NCBI GenBank assembly: GCA_024275215.1 | Contig: JAJRZO010000499.1 | Location: forward strand, 1 to 5,535 | Source: Candidatus Zixiibacteriota bacterium | Lineage (GTDB): Bacteria; Zixibacteria; MSB-5A5; JAABVY01; JAHJOQ01 | DNA: 5,535 bases | Reading direction: 5' to 3' | In this document: piece by piece, positions 1 to 5,535 of the stretch | Numbering within the stretch: the first letter of the stretch is position 1 | Layout of the letters: the number at the start of each line of letters is the position of its first letter | Program-made: the position numbers and the translations under genes | Notes under the pieces: model-generated | What the model was told of the DNA's origin: nothing | The model's database searches: none | The model's input: only the letters and a program-made list of their open reading frames with translations

Positions 1-35
1 CGTACGACTCTGATTTACAAGCTCCTGGGGATTGA

Positions 36-791
36 TTAACCGACGATGTTCCTGCCGCCGTCAACAGTTACGAAATGACCGCAGATCATCTCCGCCTGAT
101 TCGATGCGAGAAATGCAACAACATTTGCAATGTCTTCAGGCTTGATGATTCTGCCTGCGGGAGTATGAAAACGGGCGTGCTCAATGACTTTCTCGGAACC
201 CGGAATTGATCTGAAAGATTTTGTGTCCGCAAGCCCGGCAAGAACACCATTGACAACGATTCCTTTGCCGCCGAGTTCAAAAGCAAGCCCGCGAGTTACC
301 GATTCGAGCGCGGCTTTGGCGGGACCGACCACGCCATAACCGGGAAGGACTTTCTGACCGCCATCGCTTGTAATACTGATGATTCTTCCCCATCCATTCA
401 TCATAGGAACCGCCAGCTGGGTCATATCCAGAAGTGAACGTGCTGATGCGCCCAGAGTAATATCCCAGTGTTTCGGTTTTGCATTAAGAAGATCGCCGGG
501 GACTCCCCACGCGGCATTGGCGACAAGAATCTCGAGCCTGCCGAAACGGGATTTGATCTCATCGAACATTTTACGGAGGCTGCTTTCCTTGCCGACATCG
601 GCACGAACGGAAAACGCATCGACTCCATGAGCCTTAATCTCATCGACGACCTGCTCAGCTTCAGTCATACTGCGACGAAAATTGACGGCGACATTGACGC
701 CCTCATCCGCCAATCTCAATGCAATAGCGCGACCGAATCCGCGGGTAGCACCAGTCACGAGTGCGCATTTATCTTTAAGCTCTGGATACAT
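36..791 (-). CDS. fabL: FabL-like enoyl-ACP reductase (SDR family, Y-x6-K type)
   Basis: Complete 251-residue short-chain dehydrogenase with a Rossmann fold, expected to be cytosolic. Residues 13-20 hold the TGxxxGxG dinucleotide-binding motif, D65-V66 the adenine-side Asp, N92-A93-A94 the NNAG-equivalent, and S142 the catalytic-region Ser. The usual Y-x3-K is absent: four residues before K159 is V155, while Y152 lies seven before it. This gives the Y-x6-K spacing of enoyl-ACP reductases FabI and FabL. Other stretches match what I recall of Bacillus FabL: KCALVTG near the start, FGRL at 83-86, HW at 108-109, HTPAGR, and the VDGGR end. The predicted role is NAD(P)H-dependent reduction of trans-2-enoyl-ACP, the last step of each fatty-acid elongation cycle. 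ATG is supported by GGAG six bases upstream. It is transcribed divergently from the inositol-phosphate operon. A different SDR substrate remains possible; the FabL call rests on recalled similarity and the spacing, not on a search. Confidence 0.75.
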   Translation of the reverse strand: MYPELKDKCALVTGATRGFGRAIALRLADEGVNVAVNFRRSMTEAEQVVDEIKAHGVDAFSVRADVGKESSLRKMFDEIKSRFGRLEILVANAAWGVPGDLLNAKPKHWDITLGASARSLLDMTQLAVPMMNGWGRIISITSDGGQKVLPGYGVVGPAKAALESVTRGLAFELGGKGIVVNGVLAGLADTKSFRSIPGSEKVIEHARFHTPAGRIIKPEDIANVVAFLASNQAEMICGHFVTVDGGRNIVG

Positions 792-797
792 AAATTA

Positions 798-801
798 CTC
801 C
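798..801 (-). promoter_or_regulatory. Ribosome binding site of the FabL-like gene
   Basis: On the minus strand GGAG is followed by TAATTT and then ATG, a spacing of six bases. This good Shine-Dalgarno match fixes the ATG at 791 as the start. The plus-strand operon has no comparable site. Confidence 0.65.
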
Positions 802-887
802 GTTCCGAAATATCTACACAGATTTCATCGCTGAGAAAACACCGATGGGACAAAAGTGTTTCAGTCGAGTCCATTTTCTCAACAGCG

Positions 888-916
888 ACTTTAATCAAGA
901 TAAGGTCGATAGTCAA
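888..916 (-). promoter_or_regulatory. Candidate sigma70-type promoter for the FabL-like gene
   Basis: Read on the minus strand, TTGACT (plus positions 911-916, five of six consensus bases) is followed by a 17-base spacer and TAAAGT (888-893, four of six). Transcription would start near 880 and leave a leader of about 90 bases. Spacing and position are right, but the -10 is only moderate. If the host uses Bacteroidota-type promoter elements, this match may be irrelevant. Confidence 0.3.
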
Positions 917-1031
917 CCATATTAATCGTGGTTTATTATTCTGAGAGGAGCAGGAATCTTTTCAATCGCGCTTCGCATCCCAGTAATATGGGCTTGTTGA
1001 GAAATATAAACTGCCTCATTGTGGCTGGCCT

Positions 1032-1056
1032 TGTAAATCCGCATAGCGGGTTTATG
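1032..1056. repeat. REP-like hairpin 1 of the intergenic region
   Basis: AAATCCGC (1035-1042) pairs with GCGGGTTT (1046-1053) around an ATA loop, with one T-G wobble. Three more pairs (T-A, then two G-T wobbles) extend the stem to about 11. The core ATCCGC...GCGG is shared with the hairpin at 1091-1129, so the two look like members of one repeat family. There is no poly-T tail, so it is not an obvious intrinsic terminator. Confidence 0.5.
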
Positions 1057-1090
1057 TGACCTGCAGCTCATGTCTGACAAATGCTTACGT

Positions 1091-1129
1091 GTCAGGTTGC
1101 AATCCGCATCAGGCGGATCAAGACCCGAC
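1091..1129. repeat. REP-like hairpin 2, long imperfect stem
   Basis: The inner stem ATCCGC (1102-1107) pairs perfectly with GCGGAT (1113-1118) around ATCAG. Beyond a 3x3 internal loop, an outer stem GTCAGGTT (1091-1098) pairs with GACCCGAC (1122-1129) with one A-C mismatch and one T-G wobble. The total is about 13 pairs in 39 bases, which is more than expected by chance in unselected spacer. The GTCAGG arm resembles the arm of the hairpin at 3650-3672. A repetitive extragenic palindrome is the best reading; a protein-binding operator is the alternative. Confidence 0.5.
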
Positions 1130-1235
1130 ACAACTGAAATACGAAAAAACAGTAAATTTCTTCGATTGGTTGTTATTCGTATTGTGGAGGGCAGATATCT
1201 CGTCTACCCGAATTCCAACCGCTCCCGGATTCAAC

Positions 1236-1264
1236 TTGACAAAACTGACTTTTAACGATAGCTT
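1236..1264 (+). promoter_or_regulatory. Weak candidate promoter for the phosphatase/transferase operon
   Basis: A perfect TTGACA at 1236-1241 is followed after 17 bases by TAGCTT (1259-1264), which matches the -10 consensus at only three positions. It points toward the operon and lies about 160 bases upstream of its first codon. The perfect -35 is the only reason to list it. Confidence 0.2.
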
Positions 1265-1275
1265 GTAAACTCTTT

Positions 1276-1315
1276 AGAGGAAGGAACTCAGGAAACTGAA
1301 AGTTTTCCTGCCTCT
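1276..1315. other. Bulged stem-loop in the presumed operon leader
   Basis: CAGGAAA (1289-1295) pairs with TTTCCTG (1304-1310) around an eight-base loop. AGAGG (1276-1280) pairs with CCTCT (1311-1315), giving 12 pairs interrupted by one eight-base bulge on the left. It lies about 110 bases before the phosphatase start and downstream of the weak promoter candidate, so it could be a leader structure or another repeat. It does not match a riboswitch I know. Confidence 0.3.
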
Positions 1316-1423
1316 GCCTTCGCCCTTCAGATGCACGTTTCTTATTTCTCATTCTGAGCGGAGAAAACCAGAGGATGGACTGTCCCCCGGCAAAGGGAGA
1401 CAGATGGGATGTAGTATGCTCGT

Positions 1424-2257
1424 ATGAACAAGGGAAGTTCGATACTCGACCATCTTAGGGCTGTTTTCCAGGATGTATCACGAGCTGTGACTACCGGGAA
1501 TCGGAGTCGCTTGCTGGAGCTTGGGCATAATGCTAAAGGTGACACGGTCAAATGGTTCGATCTTGCGGCCGATGAGGCGGTATGCCGTTATCTCGAAAAG
1601 CGATTTCCATGTTCAGTCGTACTGCTGTCGGAGGAAGGGCCACCTCGCCAATTCGGTATCGGTGAACCCGAGTTCACGGTAGTCCTGGATCCGGTGGACG
1701 GCTCGGACAACTTCGCGCTTGGAATGGCACCTGTAGGTATGGCTGTGGCATTGATGCCATTTTCATGCCAGATCTCAGTTGAAACAGTCCAGTACGCGTT
1801 GGCAGGCAACCTGATCACCGAACAGATATGCACTGCGGAGCGGGGAAACGGCGCGTTCTGTGATGGTAAGCAGATTCGTACCGGCACATGCAACGTTCTG
1901 AAGAATGCCATGATCAGTTGTGAAATGAACCATTTTGCAGTAGAGGCATCCCTTTCGAATATCCTTTATCGCGCCAGAGGGGTCCGTTCATTCGGATGCG
2001 CCACTCAGGCAATAACACTGGTCGCTTCCGGCATCCTTGATGCGCATCTGGATTTACGGGACCGCCTTACGCCTGAAAACTTCCTGGCTCCATCTCTGAT
2101 TCTCACCGAGGCAGGGGGAATGATATCCGGGCCTGAAACGGAACTGATTCCTGAAATCACAGATCTGACGCAGCGTTTTTCGATCATTGCCAGCGGGTCA
2201 CCGGAGCTGCATGCAGTTCTCATTCAACAATTGAAAGGCGATTCCGTATGCATATAA
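1424..2257 (+). CDS. Inositol monophosphatase-family phosphatase
   Basis: A complete 277-residue cytosolic protein of the usual family length. Family signatures in order: KGD at 38-40 with D46 and D50, metal-ligand E70-E71 after LLS, the signature D89-P90-x-D92-G93-S94-x-N96-F97, and E229-A230-G231-G232 near the C-terminus. The family hydrolyses small sugar or inositol phosphates with Mg2+. Two things are unusual: the WD before EAGG in human IMPA1 is replaced by E218-N219, so the equivalent of metal ligand Asp220 is Asn; and the downstream gene starts inside this one (10-nt overlap). Likely substrates, judged by the partner, are inositol-1-phosphate or the phosphorylated product of the CDP-inositol pathway. 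A fructose-bisphosphatase-type activity is possible. An in-frame stop at 1412-1414 makes ATG 1424 the earliest ATG; its ribosome site is poor (GGGA 14 bases upstream). Confidence 0.85.
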   Translation: MNKGSSILDHLRAVFQDVSRAVTTGNRSRLLELGHNAKGDTVKWFDLAADEAVCRYLEKRFPCSVVLLSEEGPPRQFGIGEPEFTVVLDPVDGSDNFALGMAPVGMAVALMPFSCQISVETVQYALAGNLITEQICTAERGNGAFCDGKQIRTGTCNVLKNAMISCEMNHFAVEASLSNILYRARGVRSFGCATQAITLVASGILDAHLDLRDRLTPENFLAPSLILTEAGGMISGPETELIPEITDLTQRFSIIASGSPELHAVLIQQLKGDSVCI

Positions 2258-3642
2258 CAGTTGAGAAAACGATTCAATCTTTTGCGGATGTTGCACCGCC
2301 CGCTGTGATACTGGCTGCCGGTGAAGGCCACCGCCTGAACGGACTGAATGGAGGAGCTCCAAAGCCTCTTACTGCGGTGCTCGGCCTGACTCTCCTGGAA
2401 AGAGCTGTTCTGTCGTGCAAAGAAGTTGGGGTTATGGAATTCTTCGTGGTGATTGGATATCATGCGGACAAAATGATTCCTTATCTTAATGCACTCGGGC
2501 AGAGATTATCCGTTTCTATTAAACCGGTAGAAAACCCGAATTGGAGAGAGGGAAACGGGTCTTCCGCACTTTCAGCCGCTCCTTACATAAGAAGTCCCTT
2601 TTTCCTCCTGATGTGTGATCACCTTTTTGATCCAGCAATTCTACGGCTTCTGCTTACAGCAGGAAAGAATACAACCGACTGTCTGCTGGCCGTAGATCGT
2701 CATCCTGACCATGTGTTTGAACTGGATGACGCTACAAAAGTGATTTTGGATGGAGATGTTATTACCGAAATCGGCAAAAGGGAGGCATCGTTTGACGCTG
2801 TAGATACCGGACTTTTTTTCTGCCAACCTACTCTGTTTGAGGCTCTGGAGGTAGCCCGGGACAAAGGGGAACACTCCCTGTCAGCAGGATTCATGGGATT
2901 GATCAGGAACCGCGAATTCCGAGCCGTCACAATTGGCGAACGGTTTTGGTTTGACGTTGATACGCCAAAGAGTTTGAATCTTGCCACGAAAGCCTTGCTG
3001 CAGAGTCTTTCCAAACCCAACGAAGACGGTTTTATTGCCCACTATCTGAACCGTCCAGTGTCGCGCCGGATATCCAAGATACTGATCCGCACTCCTGTCA
3101 GCCCCAACGGAATCTCATTGCTCAGCTTTGCCGGCTGTATCATTGGGGCTGTTATGTTCTATCCGGGCGGATATATCTGGACGATCCTGGCTGGTCTGGT
3201 TATCCAGTTATCCTCAATCGTTGACGGCTGTGATGGAGAGGTTGCCAGACTCAGATTCCAGTCGAGTAAGTTCGGTGGGTGGTTTGACACAATTCTGGAC
3301 AGGTATGGCGACACTGCAGTAGTGGCCGGCGTCTCATTCGGATACTGGCTTACACATCCGCATGCAACCGTATGGCTGGGTGCGATATTCACGTTGACAG
3401 GCTTTATCATGGCAAGCTATGTCAAGAAGGAGTTTATGATTCGCTACCAGTCGAACCCTCCGGGTGGTTTGCTCGGAAAACTGATAAAGAGAGATTTGCG
3501 AATCTTTGTGATAATGCTTGGTGCGCTCGCGAATCGGCCGTACGAGTCTATGCTATTAGTCGGTCTTCTTTCTCACGTCGGTATTGGCTGGATGCTGCTG
3601 AAGGGTCATAAGCAAATGAACTTACAGCGGCAGCGATCATAG
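2248..3642 (+). CDS. Fused CTP:inositol-1-phosphate cytidylyltransferase / CDP-alcohol phosphatidyltransferase (IPCT-DIPPS-like)
   Basis: A complete 464-residue, two-domain protein. Residues about 18-250 are a nucleotidyltransferase: LAAG-E-G-H-R at 22-29, PKPL at 38-41, GNGSS at 103-106, and C123-D124-H125 as the likely metal site. Residues about 265-455 are a CDP-alcohol phosphatidyltransferase with an intact signature: D326, D329-G330, A333-R334, G343, D347 and D351. Hydrophobic segments at roughly 288-306, 309-325, 355-369, 373-391, 417-428 and 434-451 suggest an integral membrane domain. This order is that of bifunctional CDP-inositol synthase/di-myo-inositol-phosphate-phosphate synthase of Archaeoglobus. 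The first half would make CDP-inositol from CTP and inositol-1-phosphate; the second would move phosphoinositol to an acceptor. That acceptor could be inositol-1-phosphate (solute route) or a glycerolipid, as reported for Rhodothermus marinus. It overlaps the phosphatase by 10 nt, implying translational coupling; AAAGG lies nine bases upstream. Confidence 0.82.
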   Translation: MHITVEKTIQSFADVAPPAVILAAGEGHRLNGLNGGAPKPLTAVLGLTLLERAVLSCKEVGVMEFFVVIGYHADKMIPYLNALGQRLSVSIKPVENPNWREGNGSSALSAAPYIRSPFFLLMCDHLFDPAILRLLLTAGKNTTDCLLAVDRHPDHVFELDDATKVILDGDVITEIGKREASFDAVDTGLFFCQPTLFEALEVARDKGEHSLSAGFMGLIRNREFRAVTIGERFWFDVDTPKSLNLATKALLQSLSKPNEDGFIAHYLNRPVSRRISKILIRTPVSPNGISLLSFAGCIIGAVMFYPGGYIWTILAGLVIQLSSIVDGCDGEVARLRFQSSKFGGWFDTILDRYGDTAVVAGVSFGYWLTHPHATVWLGAIFTLTGFIMASYVKKEFMIRYQSNPPGGLLGKLIKRDLRIFVIMLGALANRPYESMLLVGLLSHVGIGWMLLKGHKQMNLQRQRS

Positions 3643-3649
3643 CACAAGC

Positions 3650-3672
3650 GTCAGGCTCCAAGTGAGCCTGAC
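3650..3672. repeat. Tandem hairpin unit A, possible terminator between convergent genes
   Basis: GTCAGGCTC (3650-3658) pairs perfectly over nine bases with GAGCCTGAC (3664-3672) around CAAGT, and is followed by CTACAAGA. It begins eight bases after the transferase stop codon. There is no T-run on either strand, so intrinsic termination is uncertain. Unit B, 46 bases on, is a diverged copy. Confidence 0.65.
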
Positions 3673-3695
3673 CTACAAGAATATCATTCTCAGTC

Positions 3696-3718
3696 GCCAA
3701 ACTCTGAGTGAGTTTGAC
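3696..3718. repeat. Tandem hairpin unit B, diverged copy of unit A
   Basis: GCCAAACTC (3696-3704) pairs with GAGTTTGAC (3710-3718) around TGAGT, eight of nine pairs, followed by ATACAAGA. Aligned with unit A over 31 bases it agrees at 23. Two of the differences in each arm are compensatory (GG/CC in A becomes AA/TT in B). It ends 13 bases before the stop codon of the converging gene, so it may serve that gene's 3' end. Confidence 0.6.
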
Positions 3719-3731
3719 ATACAAGATTCAA

Positions 3732-5535
3732 TCATCGCGGGCAGTTTGCGCAAGGTTCCGGACCGCCTGCGAAAATATAGTTGATCAGGTAGACAGCATC
3801 GTCGATGTCGACCTCAGCAAGGCAATCGACATTACCGATCCCGATCGGATCGGGTGCAGGGCCGCCGCCGAATATATACTGAATCAGGAAAACGACATCA
3901 TCGATGTCGACTCCACCACTCAGATCAACATCACCACAGAGCGGATCACAGACATCGCCCTTGCCATCACCATCAGTATCGAGTTGATCCGGATTGTAGT
4001 CCTCGACACAGATCTCGCACGAGTCACCAACTCCATCCGAATCGAAATCTTCCTGATTCGGATTATAATTGTTCGGGCAGTGATCGACCGCGCAGTCATT
4101 CTCAGGATGCCCGGGATCACCAAACCAGTCGCCATCAGCATCAACACATGTATACTCACCGCCGAAGTACCAGACATCGGAGTATTCAGTCGAATCGCCA
4201 TCAGACCTGAACGCTTTCACACGCCAAAAGTAGATATTCTCGGAAAGAGCCGATGACGGCGTGAAGTTGTTATCCGTAATGCCGTCGAAAACATAGTCAG
4301 TGTGGAAGAAATTCGGATCGGTGCTCAGTTCAAGGCGATAGGTGTCCTCGGTTTCGTGCCAGCATGTCGACCATTTGAAATCAGGCTGTGGCACAAATGC
4401 CGGATCGCCGTTTTCGGGCAGATACAGACGAGGTTTCATAAACGGCAGAATGAACGACGCTGAATACGCATTCTGATCGCCGTCTCTCGTATCAGTCCAG
4501 ATCGTGCTGATCGTGTCGCGGTTAGCGTGAATGCCGATATATTCTGCGATAGCTCCGGCATCAGGACTCAGCACTGCCCTGTTCTCGAACGCAATTCGTC
4601 CGTTAGCTTCGTAAACATCCTTCCAAACATTTCGCTTCGTGGCAGCAAGATTACCGGGATTGCTCGACACATCGGATATGCGCATATTCGTGATGTATGT
4701 TTCCCCGCCATCGAATGACGCGCTGAAATACGAATCGAAATAGCTGAGGGGACCATTGCGCTGATCATAGAATATCAACAGCACGATGCCATCATCATTG
4801 ACCACCAGCCAGGGATGGAACTGATCGATATTCATGCCGGGAGGATCATCGTTGACGACAGTCCTGTCTGACCAGGTGAAACCATGATCCGTTGACTTGC
4901 GGACAGTGACATCGGTGCCGGAGTTGGGAAACTCCGAATTCTGACATTGAGCAATATAGATAGTATTATCATAAGGTCCGTCAGAAATGTCGCAGTCGCC
5001 ATTAGGCATGCCATAGACATCGATGCCGCCATCGACAGCATCGTATCCGAGATTATTGTGAAACTCGACCGCTTCAGGACTGAATGACTGACCGCCATCG
5101 GTCGAGAAACTATGCTTGATCGCCCAGACATAGTCGCACTGTACAGGATCGACATCATAAGACTGCCAGAAAACATGCACATAACCATCGGCATCGACGA
5201 TAGGTATCGAAAACTGTCCGGCATCCCAGTAACCGCCACAGAATTCATAGTATGGTGATGGTCCAACCTTGATCGTGTCATCGAATGTCTGACCGCCATC
5301 GGTCGACCTGACAAATATCATCCTGTTGGGACCATTGTAGAAACGAGTCCATGAGCAATAGTAGTTTCCATCATACGGCCCTCCGGTCCTGTCGACAGCC
5401 GTGAATTGTTTATCCTCGAATGTGCCCGGTATCCATGAATTGGTTTGCACAGGTCCCGACCATGATGTGCCATTGTCAGTTGATTTGTATACGACAATAT
5501 AACTCTCGCCAATACCACCTGAGTTATAGTTCAGC
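3732..5535 (-). CDS. Secreted Asp-box / Fn3-like / TSP3 / dockerin-like protein, 5'-truncated by the window
   Basis: The C-terminal 600 residues are visible. The frame is open to the edge, so no start or signal peptide can be seen; a GTG at 5448-5450 is internal, because an Asp-box lies before it. Five Asp-box motifs (S-x-D-x-G-x-[ST]-[WFY]) sit at 5460-5483, 5283-5306, 5082-5105, 4872-4895 and 4695-4718, typical of sialidase-like beta-propellers. Then come an Fn3-like beta domain (about 4160-4433), Cys- and Asp-rich thrombospondin type 3 calcium repeats (about 3936-4145), and two dockerin-like half-repeats (about 3756-3935) with EF-hand-type loops. This predicts an extracellular, calcium-stabilised protein that binds or processes glycans or attaches to the cell surface. 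I cannot assign sialidase activity: no Arg triad or Asp/Glu catalytic set is recognisable, and many Asp-box proteins are non-enzymatic. It converges on the transferase gene and seems an independent unit. Confidence 0.85.
   Translation of the reverse strand, partial: LNYNSGGIGESYIVVYKSTDNGTSWSGPVQTNSWIPGTFEDKQFTAVDRTGGPYDGNYYCSWTRFYNGPNRMIFVRSTDGGQTFDDTIKVGPSPYYEFCGGYWDAGQFSIPIVDADGYVHVFWQSYDVDPVQCDYVWAIKHSFSTDGGQSFSPEAVEFHNNLGYDAVDGGIDVYGMPNGDCDISDGPYDNTIYIAQCQNSEFPNSGTDVTVRKSTDHGFTWSDRTVVNDDPPGMNIDQFHPWLVVNDDGIVLLIFYDQRNGPLSYFDSYFSASFDGGETYITNMRISDVSSNPGNLAATKRNVWKDVYEANGRIAFENRAVLSPDAGAIAEYIGIHANRDTISTIWTDTRDGDQNAYSASFILPFMKPRLYLPENGDPAFVPQPDFKWSTCWHETEDTYRLELSTDPNFFHTDYVFDGITDNNFTPSSALSENIYFWRVKAFRSDGDSTEYSDVWYFGGEYTCVDADGDWFGDPGHPENDCAVDHCPNNYNPNQEDFDSDGVGDSCEICVEDYNPDQLDTDGDGKGDVCDPLCGDVDLSGGVDIDDVVFLIQYIFGGGPAPDPIGIGNVDCLAEVDIDDAVYLINYIFAGGPEPCANCPR
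3770..3911 (-). repeat. Duplicated dockerin-like half-repeat, 99-base period
   Basis: The two half-repeats are recognisable at DNA level: TCGATGTCGAC occurs at 3802-3812 and again at 3901-3911, and both are flanked by similar AATATA...ATCAGG stretches. The period of 99 bases equals 33 codons. This is the internal duplication typical of type I dockerin-like domains and lies inside the coding sequence. Confidence 0.55.

Larger units (their letters stand above)
792..1423. other. Divergent intergenic region, no credible gene
   Basis: About 630 bases separate the FabL-like start from the phosphatase start. The short open frames here (up to about 70 codons, both strands) have no recognisable domain, no good ribosome site, and run through inverted repeats, so I read none as genes. 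The stretch holds a candidate promoter toward the left, a weaker one toward the right, two tandem hairpins between 1032 and 1129, and a third structure at 1276-1315. I see no tRNA-like fold, riboswitch consensus or direct-repeat array. The size suggests complex regulation, an accumulation of repeat elements, or a decayed gene. Confidence 0.6.

Noticed and set aside
1..35. Next gene downstream of the FabL-like gene on the minus strand
   Set aside because: There is an AGGAG on the minus strand, but no ATG or GTG follows within the window and the only TTG is followed directly by a stop.
468..944. Plus-strand open frame of 158 codons opposite the FabL-like gene
   Set aside because: No domain seen; it is antisense to a complete conserved gene and runs into the intergenic region.
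922..1268. Several short open frames (61-70 codons) in the divergent gap
   Set aside because: They translate through the palindromic repeats, lack ribosome sites and resemble no family.
2248..3642. Evidence that the host is a hyperthermophile
   Set aside because: Homologues of this fusion occur in non-hyperthermophiles, and nothing else in the window (composition, neighbours) points to extreme heat.
3650..3726. Start of a CRISPR array
   Set aside because: Only two units, each a hairpin only 74 percent identical to the other, with a 15-base spacer; CRISPR repeats are nearly identical and spacers longer.
3708..4256. Plus-strand open frame of 182 codons, plus a 118-codon frame at 3854-4210
   Set aside because: Both lie antisense to the TSP3 and dockerin-like region. 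Their Ile/Thr/Asp- or His/Arg-rich composition is a by-product of the Asp-rich calcium repeats, and the real frame has clear domains.
5082..5306. Mobile or recombination repeat: an identical 18-base string at 5088-5105 and 5289-5306
   Set aside because: It encodes the same STDGGQ-type Asp-box core in the same frame, so protein-motif constraint explains it.
4832..5314. Minus-strand open frame of 160 codons in another frame of the Asp-box region
   Set aside because: Met- and Ser-rich shadow translation. The overlapping frame carries five Asp-box motifs and is clearly the coding one.

Overview
This window looks like a chromosomal segment of an uncultured, probably mesophilic bacterium of the FCB superphylum or a nearby candidate phylum. 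The main clue is the protein running in from the right edge: Asp-box (BNR) repeats, an Fn3-like domain, thrombospondin type 3 calcium repeats and a C-terminal dockerin-like pair built on 'VDIDDxVxLIxYIF.GGP'. From general knowledge, that C-terminal style is common in Zixibacteria-like genomes from sediment and groundwater. The taxonomic placement is inference; no rRNA or marker gene is present.

Layout from left to right. (1) 36-791, minus strand: a complete short-chain dehydrogenase whose catalytic pair is Y-x6-K, the spacing of FabI/FabL enoyl-ACP reductases, and which closely resembles FabL. (2) 792-1423: a gene-free divergent intergenic region of about 630 bp with candidate promoters for both sides and three strong inverted-repeat structures, two of them REP-like and in tandem. 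(3) 1424-2257 and 2248-3642, plus strand: a two-gene operon with a 10-nt overlap. It encodes an inositol-monophosphatase-family phosphatase and a fusion of a CTP:inositol-1-phosphate cytidylyltransferase-like domain with a membrane CDP-alcohol phosphatidyltransferase domain. (4) 3643-3731: a short gap between converging genes filled by two tandem, related hairpins whose stems show compensatory changes. (5) 3732-5535, minus strand: the C-terminal 600 residues of a secreted multidomain Asp-box/TSP3/dockerin-like protein. Its frame is open to the window edge, so its true start lies outside.

How the genes may work together. The operon has the architecture of the CDP-inositol pathway: inositol-1-phosphate plus CTP gives CDP-inositol, and the phosphoinositol group is then passed to an acceptor. 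In hyperthermophiles the acceptor is a second inositol-1-phosphate, and a phosphatase then yields the solute di-myo-inositol phosphate. In Rhodothermus marinus a homologous route instead makes an inositol phospholipid. In a likely mesophile the lipid version is at least as plausible, and the divergent FabL-like gene would fit a lipid theme. This is inference. The extracellular protein at the right appears functionally unrelated. No tRNA, rRNA, insertion sequence or CRISPR array was seen.
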